From Leptolyngbya sp. SIO4C5 (GTDB taxonomy: Bacteria > Cyanobacteriota > Cyanobacteriia > Phormidesmidales > Phormidesmidaceae): DNA of 9,845 nucleotides. The DNA is taken from positions 1-9,845 of the forward strand of contig JAAHIC010000104.1 of NCBI GenBank assembly GCA_010671965.1, given 5' to 3'. Positions 6,305-9,845 of the stretch are shown here, one piece after another (within the stretch, counting starts at the first letter, position 1; every line of letters starts with the position of its first letter). The notes below the pieces were generated by a model. The model saw only the letters and a list, made by a program, of their open reading frames with translations, searched no databases and was not told the origin of the DNA. A program made the translations under genes and the position numbers.

Positions 6305-7021
6305 CTAGATCGCTAACTCCTGACAAATGCGCTCAAACGCAGCGCAGGAGTCATCTGCGGCTGTAATCGGTCGGCCAATGACTAGGTAGCTAGCCCCCGC
6401 TGCGATCGCCTGAGCAGGGGTCATCACCCGGCGCTGATCGCCTTTAGCGGCCCAGTCGGGTCGCACCCCCGGACATACCAGCAAAAAGTCGTCCCCGCAG
6501 GTACGTCTAAGCAGATCTGCCTCGTGAGGAGAGCAAACGATTCCGGCAAGACTGCTTTCCTGGGCTAGCAGCGCCATTTGCAAAGCATAGTCAGACAGCT
6601 CCAAAGGAATCTTGAGCTCAAAGGCCAGCGATCGCGCATCTAGGCTAGTAAGCACCGTCACGGCGATTAAGTTTGGAGGCGGATATCCGCAGGCGGCAGC
6701 ACCCGCCACAGCCGCCTGCTGCGCCTGCTGTAGGGCTGTCCGGCCAGCCGGGGCATGTACCGTCATCAAATCGACGCCGTAGGCAGTAGCAGCCCGGCAA
6801 GCACCAGCCATCGTGTTGGGGATGTCGTGAAACTTTAAGTCCAAAAAGATACGCTTTCCCTGGTCTTTAAGATAGGACAAGACACCGGGGCCGCTGCTGA
6901 CAAACAGTTCCAAACCCACCTTCCAGAAGCTAACGGCTGGGAGCTGCTGCACTAGGGCGATCGCTTCTTTTTCGCTAGCCACATCCAGCGGCACAATAAT
7001 TCGCTCAGCAGGAGACATCAT
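6305..7021 (-). CDS. pyrF: Orotidine 5'-phosphate decarboxylase
   Basis: The product has 238 residues, the normal length for the bacterial group I enzyme. It catalyses the last step of UMP synthesis, OMP to UMP plus CO2, in the cytoplasm. Visible motifs: PLDV with D13; FWKVGLELF with K35; the catalytic [10 protein letters not shown] at 61-70 (D61, K63, D66); TVHAPAG near 87-93; and VIGRPIT at 214-220, where R217 contacts the phosphate in the family. All active-site residues look intact. The start is ATG at 7021 and overlaps the tyrS stop (ATGA). A second ATG follows at once (7018), so either Met could be used with little effect. It is expressed with tyrS upstream and the secreted-protein gene downstream. 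No pyr attenuator is seen. Confidence 0.97.
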   Translation of the reverse strand: MMSPAERIIVPLDVASEKEAIALVQQLPAVSFWKVGLELFVSSGPGVLSYLKDQGKRIFLDLKFHDIPNTMAGACRAATAYGVDLMTVHAPAGRTALQQAQQAAVAGAAACGYPPPNLIAVTVLTSLDARSLAFELKIPLELSDYALQMALLAQESSLAGIVCSPHEADLLRRTCGDDFLLVCPGVRPDWAAKGDQRRVMTPAQAIAAGASYLVIGRPITAADDSCAAFERICQELAI

Positions 7022-8277
7022 TTTACTAGGCGTACAAACTTCTTTTTGCCCATCTGTAAGACTTTTCCGGCCAAAGCCTCAGGAGATTCAAAGGTCAAGT
7101 TCGGATCCTCAACCCGCTCGCCCTCCAGCTTCACCGCCCCGCCATGAATCTGGCGGCGGGCTTCACTGCTGGATTTGCACAGACCACTAGCGCCGACGAT
7201 ATAAAAGATCTTGGCCGGAAAGGCAACTTCGCCCAAGGAAAACTCCGGCACGTTTTCAGCGCTGTTTGTCTGTCCCTGAGTCAGGGTGAGGGCATCCTGC
7301 TGGGCCTGCTGGGCTGCGGCTGAGCCCCGGTATTGGCCGGTTATTTCCAGGGCTAGGGATTTTTGGCGATCGCGGGGATTTTCTGGCAGATGCGCCAGCG
7401 GCAGGTCAGTCAGCAGCTCAAAGTAGGACTCAATTAAATTGTCGGGTATTTTTTCCAGCTTGGAGTACATCGACAGGGCATCTTCCTGCAGGCCCACATA
7501 GTTACCCAAAGATTTAGACATCTTCTGGGTACCGTCTGTGCCCAGCAGCAGCGGCAGCAACATGCCAAACTGGGGCTTGAGGCCGAAATGACGCTGTAGA
7601 TCGCGGCCCACGGCAATATTAAACTTTTGGTCAGTGCCGCCTAGCTCCACATCTGACTGCACCGCCACTGAATCGTAGCCCTGCATCAGCGGGTACATAA
7701 ACTCGTGCAGATAGATCGGCGTTTCCTGGCCGTAGCGCTGGGCAAAGCCTTCTTTGGCTAGCATTTGCCCTACCGTCATCGTCGCCAGTAGCTCTAGGAT
7801 CTTGGCGAGGTCGAGCGCTGCCAGCCATTCAGAGTTGTAGCGCACCTCCAAACGCCCCGGCGTATCGAAGTCTAAAATGGGCCTCACCTGCTCCAGGTAG
7901 GTTTCGGCGTTAGCTCTGACCTCAGCCTCGGTTAGCTGCTTGCGCACTTCTGATTTGCCCTCTGGATCGCCAATCCGAGCGGTAAAGTCGCCAATGATCA
8001 GCACTGCCGTATGGCCCGCATCCTGGAAGGCTCTCAGCTTACGCACCGGAATGCTGTGGCCAACATGAATCTCGGCGCCGGTGGGATCAATGCCCAATTT
8101 AACCCGCAGCGGGCGATCGCTCTGCAATAGCCGCTGCATCAGATTTTGATTGGGATCCTGGCTGTCTGTCTGCTGAGGAAAAACCTCACTCACGCCCCGG
8201 TAGATCCATTGAAACTCCTCTGGGATTGTGCCAAACTGCGGGGACTGCACAGAACCGTTAACCGCCATAATTTTCAA
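7018..8277 (-). CDS. tyrS: Tyrosyl-tRNA synthetase
   Basis: The product has 419 residues and charges tRNA-Tyr with tyrosine in the cytoplasm. It is a class I synthetase with HVGH at 71-74 (HIGH motif), the tyrosine-binding YPLMQGYD stretch at 195-202, [11 protein letters not shown] at 210-220, and KMSKS at 252-256. The C-terminus (about 348-416) is an S4-like RNA-binding domain, with [16 protein letters not shown] near 369-384. The HVGH and KMSKS forms suggest the TyrZ-like bacterial type. Start choice: a TTG at 8277 has GGGAG (8286-8290 on the plus strand, read in reverse) 5 bases upstream, while an ATG at 8268 (residue 4) has it 14 bases upstream, so TTG is favoured but ATG is possible. The stop overlaps the pyrF start by 4 bases. 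Confidence 0.97.
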   Translation of the reverse strand: MKIMAVNGSVQSPQFGTIPEEFQWIYRGVSEVFPQQTDSQDPNQNLMQRLLQSDRPLRVKLGIDPTGAEIHVGHSIPVRKLRAFQDAGHTAVLIIGDFTARIGDPEGKSEVRKQLTEAEVRANAETYLEQVRPILDFDTPGRLEVRYNSEWLAALDLAKILELLATMTVGQMLAKEGFAQRYGQETPIYLHEFMYPLMQGYDSVAVQSDVELGGTDQKFNIAVGRDLQRHFGLKPQFGMLLPLLLGTDGTQKMSKSLGNYVGLQEDALSMYSKLEKIPDNLIESYFELLTDLPLAHLPENPRDRQKSLALEITGQYRGSAAAQQAQQDALTLTQGQTNSAENVPEFSLGEVAFPAKIFYIVGASGLCKSSSEARRQIHGGAVKLEGERVEDPNLTFESPEALAGKVLQMGKKKFVRLVK

Positions 8278-8307
8278 TGATTCTCCCGATCAAGCAGAGC
8301 TACCGCT

Positions 8308-8335
8308 GAATAGCGTAACAAAACCTTAGCTATTC
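8308..8335. promoter_or_regulatory. 7-bp inverted repeat in the tyrS leader/promoter region
   Basis: GAATAGC (8308-8314) and GCTATTC (8329-8335) are perfect inverted copies around 14 bases, 31 to 58 bases upstream of the tyrS start. A weak minus-strand -10-like TAGAAT (8332-8337) overlaps the outer arm, though no good -35 was found for it. The repeat could be an operator or a leader hairpin; nothing shows which. Confidence 0.25.
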
Positions 8336-8381
8336 TATGGCAGGAATGGTCTGCTTGCTTTATCCTGAAGGCCAATCGCAA

Positions 8382-8399
8382 ATTTTGCAGATTTTGCAG
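8382..8399. repeat. Tandem 9-mer ATTTTGCAG x2 between tyrS and the PBP gene
   Basis: Two exact adjacent copies of ATTTTGCAG (8382-8390 and 8391-8399) lie about 10 bases upstream of the putative -35 of the PBP promoter. Tandem sites in this position could bind an activator, but two copies of an AT-rich 9-mer may also be a chance slippage product. Confidence 0.5.
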
Positions 8400-8408
8400 A
8401 CGGGTAAG

Positions 8409-8437
8409 ATGTCACTCCTCAATTAGCCCTTTATAAT
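8409..8437 (+). promoter_or_regulatory. Putative sigma-70-type promoter of the class A PBP gene
   Basis: A perfect -10 box TATAAT lies at 8432-8437. The hexamer ATGTCA at 8409-8414 matches TTGACA at four of six positions with the ideal 17-base spacing. Transcription would start near 8444 and leave a leader of about 46 bases containing the AAGGGAAG ribosome binding site at 8472-8479, ten bases before the GTG start. Confidence 0.5.
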
Positions 8438-8489
8438 TTTCAGAATCCAAGAATTTTTCAAACCTGTTGCTAAGGGAAGTAAAAAAACA

Positions 8490-9791
8490 GTGTCAACGAA
8501 TACTGTCCGCCAAACGCGATCGCGACCGGCTCGACGTCAGTCTACATTAGACGTTCTCAAGTTTGTGCAAGACGTAGGCCAAGTTGCGACTGCCAGCATT
8601 TTGGGGGCTACCATGCTCACCAGTGCTATCGTGGCGGGCGGTTTAGTCGGTTTAGCCGTTAGCTTTCGCAACCTGCCAGATGTGCGAATTCTGCGCAACT
8701 ACCTGCCCACCGAAACCAGCTATATCTACGACATCAACGGCACCCTGCTCGACAGTCTGCACGACGAAGCTAACCGCGAGGTGGTGGACCTCAACGATAT
8801 TTCACCCGACCTGAAACGAGCGGTCTTAGCTATTGAGGACAGCTACTTCTACACCCACAAAGGTATTAACCCCAGCAGCGTGGCCCGCGCCCTGCTTGCC
8901 AACATGCAGGCGGGAGCCACAGTGGAAGGGGGATCGACTATCACCATGCAGTTGGTGAAGAACCTGTTTCTCAGCCCCGATCGCACCGTCAGCCGAAAGC
9001 TAGCCGAGGCCGTTTTGGCTCTGCGACTAGAGCAGATTTTTGATAAAAACCAGATTTTAGAAATGTACCTCAATCAGGTGTATTGGGGACATAACACCTA
9101 TGGCGTAGAAACTGCGGCCCAAAGCTACTTTAATAAGTCAGCGACGGAGCTGACCCTGGCAGAATCAGCCATGATGGCGGGTCTAATTCAGGCTCCGGAG
9201 GAGTTTAGTCCTTTTGTTGACTATCAGGAGGCCAAGCGCCGCCAAGCCCTAGTGCTGAGCCGGATGCGACAGCTTCAGTGGATTACCTCTGATGAAGAAG
9301 CAGCGGCTAAAGCCCAGCCGCTGCTGATTGGTGAAATTACTTCATTCCGCTCTAGCCAGTCTCCCTGGATCACAGAGGCAGTAGTGCAGGAGCTGACCGA
9401 TCAGTTTGGACAAGAGGCTATTCTCAAAGGGGGGATGCGGGTTCAAACCACCATCAATCTCAACTTCCAGCGCATTGCTGAAGAGACTGTCAAGCGCAAC
9501 TATTCTGTTCTGAGGGGGCGGGGACTCTACGCCGATCAGATAGCTTTGGTGGCGGTCGATCCGCGTACGCACTTTGTTAAAGCGTTGGTGGGCGGCGTTG
9601 ACTACCAAGATAGCCAGTTCAACCGGGCCGTACAGGCTCAGCGCCAGCCTGGATCTGCTTTCAAGCCCTTTGTTTACTACGCTGCTTTTGCGTCCGGTCG
9701 CTATGCCCCTGAAAGCGCAATCGCCGGGACGTTGCGGGAAAGCTCCAGGGCCTTGCGCAGAGAAATGCTGCCCATGAAGGAGCCGTCATAG
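8490..9791 (+). CDS. Class A penicillin-binding protein (PBP1A-like), interrupted by an inverted 3' segment
   Basis: This bifunctional peptidoglycan glycosyltransferase/transpeptidase is membrane-anchored by a segment at about 31-58 after a basic cytoplasmic tail. GT51 motifs are intact: AIEDSYFYTHKG at 114-125 (catalytic E116), GGSTITMQLVKN at 147-158, and RKLAEAVLALRLEQIF at 169-184 (E173) followed by YLNQVYWG. The transpeptidase nucleophile is S389 in PGSAFKP (SxxK). From residue 413 the frame is nonsense and stops at 9789-9791, because bases 9722-9845 are inverted; flipping them restores a normal PBP sequence. The KTG motif would lie beyond the window, so even the corrected gene is partial. 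The start is GTG at 8490, with AAGGGAAG at 8472-8479. The gene is divergent from tyrS. Confidence 0.92.
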   Translation: MSTNTVRQTRSRPARRQSTLDVLKFVQDVGQVATASILGATMLTSAIVAGGLVGLAVSFRNLPDVRILRNYLPTETSYIYDINGTLLDSLHDEANREVVDLNDISPDLKRAVLAIEDSYFYTHKGINPSSVARALLANMQAGATVEGGSTITMQLVKNLFLSPDRTVSRKLAEAVLALRLEQIFDKNQILEMYLNQVYWGHNTYGVETAAQSYFNKSATELTLAESAMMAGLIQAPEEFSPFVDYQEAKRRQALVLSRMRQLQWITSDEEAAAKAQPLLIGEITSFRSSQSPWITEAVVQELTDQFGQEAILKGGMRVQTTINLNFQRIAEETVKRNYSVLRGRGLYADQIALVAVDPRTHFVKALVGGVDYQDSQFNRAVQAQRQPGSAFKPFVYYAAFASGRYAPESAIAGTLRESSRALRREMLPMKEPS

Positions 9792-9845
9792 TTCCGAGGT
9801 GAATAGGATTCGTAACCATCGGGATAGCTGACTGGCGTATCGGCG
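9722..9845 (-). other. Inverted 124-base piece of the PBP transpeptidase domain
   Basis: Read on the minus strand from 9844, this encodes ADTPVSYPDGYESYSPRNYD followed by GSFMGSISLRKALELSRN and VPA. That is the canonical class A PBP stretch following SxxK, including the SxN motif (SRN). The piece starts with CGCCG (9722-9726) and ends with CGGCG (9841-9845). Reversing it joins in frame to the upstream ESAI and gives exactly 41 sense codons. The window ends at the last base of the piece, which points to an assembly or amplification chimera at a contig end; a genuine inversion is the alternative. Confidence 0.9.

Noticed and set aside
7434..7828. Minus-strand ORFs inside tyrS in other frames
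   Set aside because: They lie within an intact synthetase and have no independent support.
8278..8400. T-box or other riboswitch in the tyrS leader
   Set aside because: The leader is short, has no T-box-like conserved core, and only one 7-bp dyad is present.
9574..9791. Treating the PBP stop at 9789-9791 as a natural short protein or a simple frameshift
   Set aside because: The missing sequence is present on the opposite strand with exact codon continuity, so the cause is an inversion, not a frameshift or a natural end.

Overview
The window looks like chromosomal DNA of a cyanobacterium, probably a fairly GC-rich filamentous or Synechococcales-type species; genus cannot be fixed. The signs are about 19 copies of the cyanobacterial octamer HIP1 (GCGATCGC) between about 2629 and 8523, a copper P-type ATPase closely resembling cyanobacterial CtaA, a PIN-PhoH ATPase of the usual cyanobacterial layout, and a short tandem repeat (TCTCCCCTA) of the STRR kind. 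The left edge falls inside a transposase gene and the right edge falls exactly at the end of an inverted segment, so the window may be a whole contig broken at both ends.

Left accessory part (1 to about 1848). It holds the 3' end of a probable transposase, a doubtful 65-residue ORF, a small conserved protein with a zinc-ribbon-like CxxC...CxxC tail, and a VapB/VapC-type toxin-antitoxin pair. Five bases after the vapC stop lies an 86-bp imperfect palindrome with the architecture of an integron attC site. After it come a hairpin, a minus-strand remnant that looks like the C-terminus of a TetR-type regulator, and a 9-bp tandem repeat. This part has no HIP1 site and is visibly more AT-rich up to about 700, so it was probably acquired.

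Core part (1849-8489). phoH (PIN plus PhoH ATPase, plus strand) runs tail-to-tail into ctaA (minus strand), and their stop codons overlap. Upstream of ctaA on the same strand is a tightly packed tyrS-pyrF-(secreted protein) gene set: the tyrS stop overlaps the pyrF start, and the pyrF stop abuts the start of the secreted-protein gene. This suggests co-transcription and translational coupling.

Right part (8490-9845). A class A penicillin-binding protein gene diverges from tyrS behind a good sigma-70-type promoter. It reads normally through the glycosyltransferase domain and the transpeptidase SxxK motif. The last 124 bases (9722-9845) are the reverse complement of what the gene should contain. 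Flipping them restores the reading frame and the transpeptidase SxN motif. The segment is bounded by CGCCG/CGGCG. This is either an assembly or amplification chimera (more likely at a contig end) or a real inversion.

No complete new biological system is evident. The two observations most worth checking are the attC-like toxin-antitoxin cassette and the inverted PBP segment.
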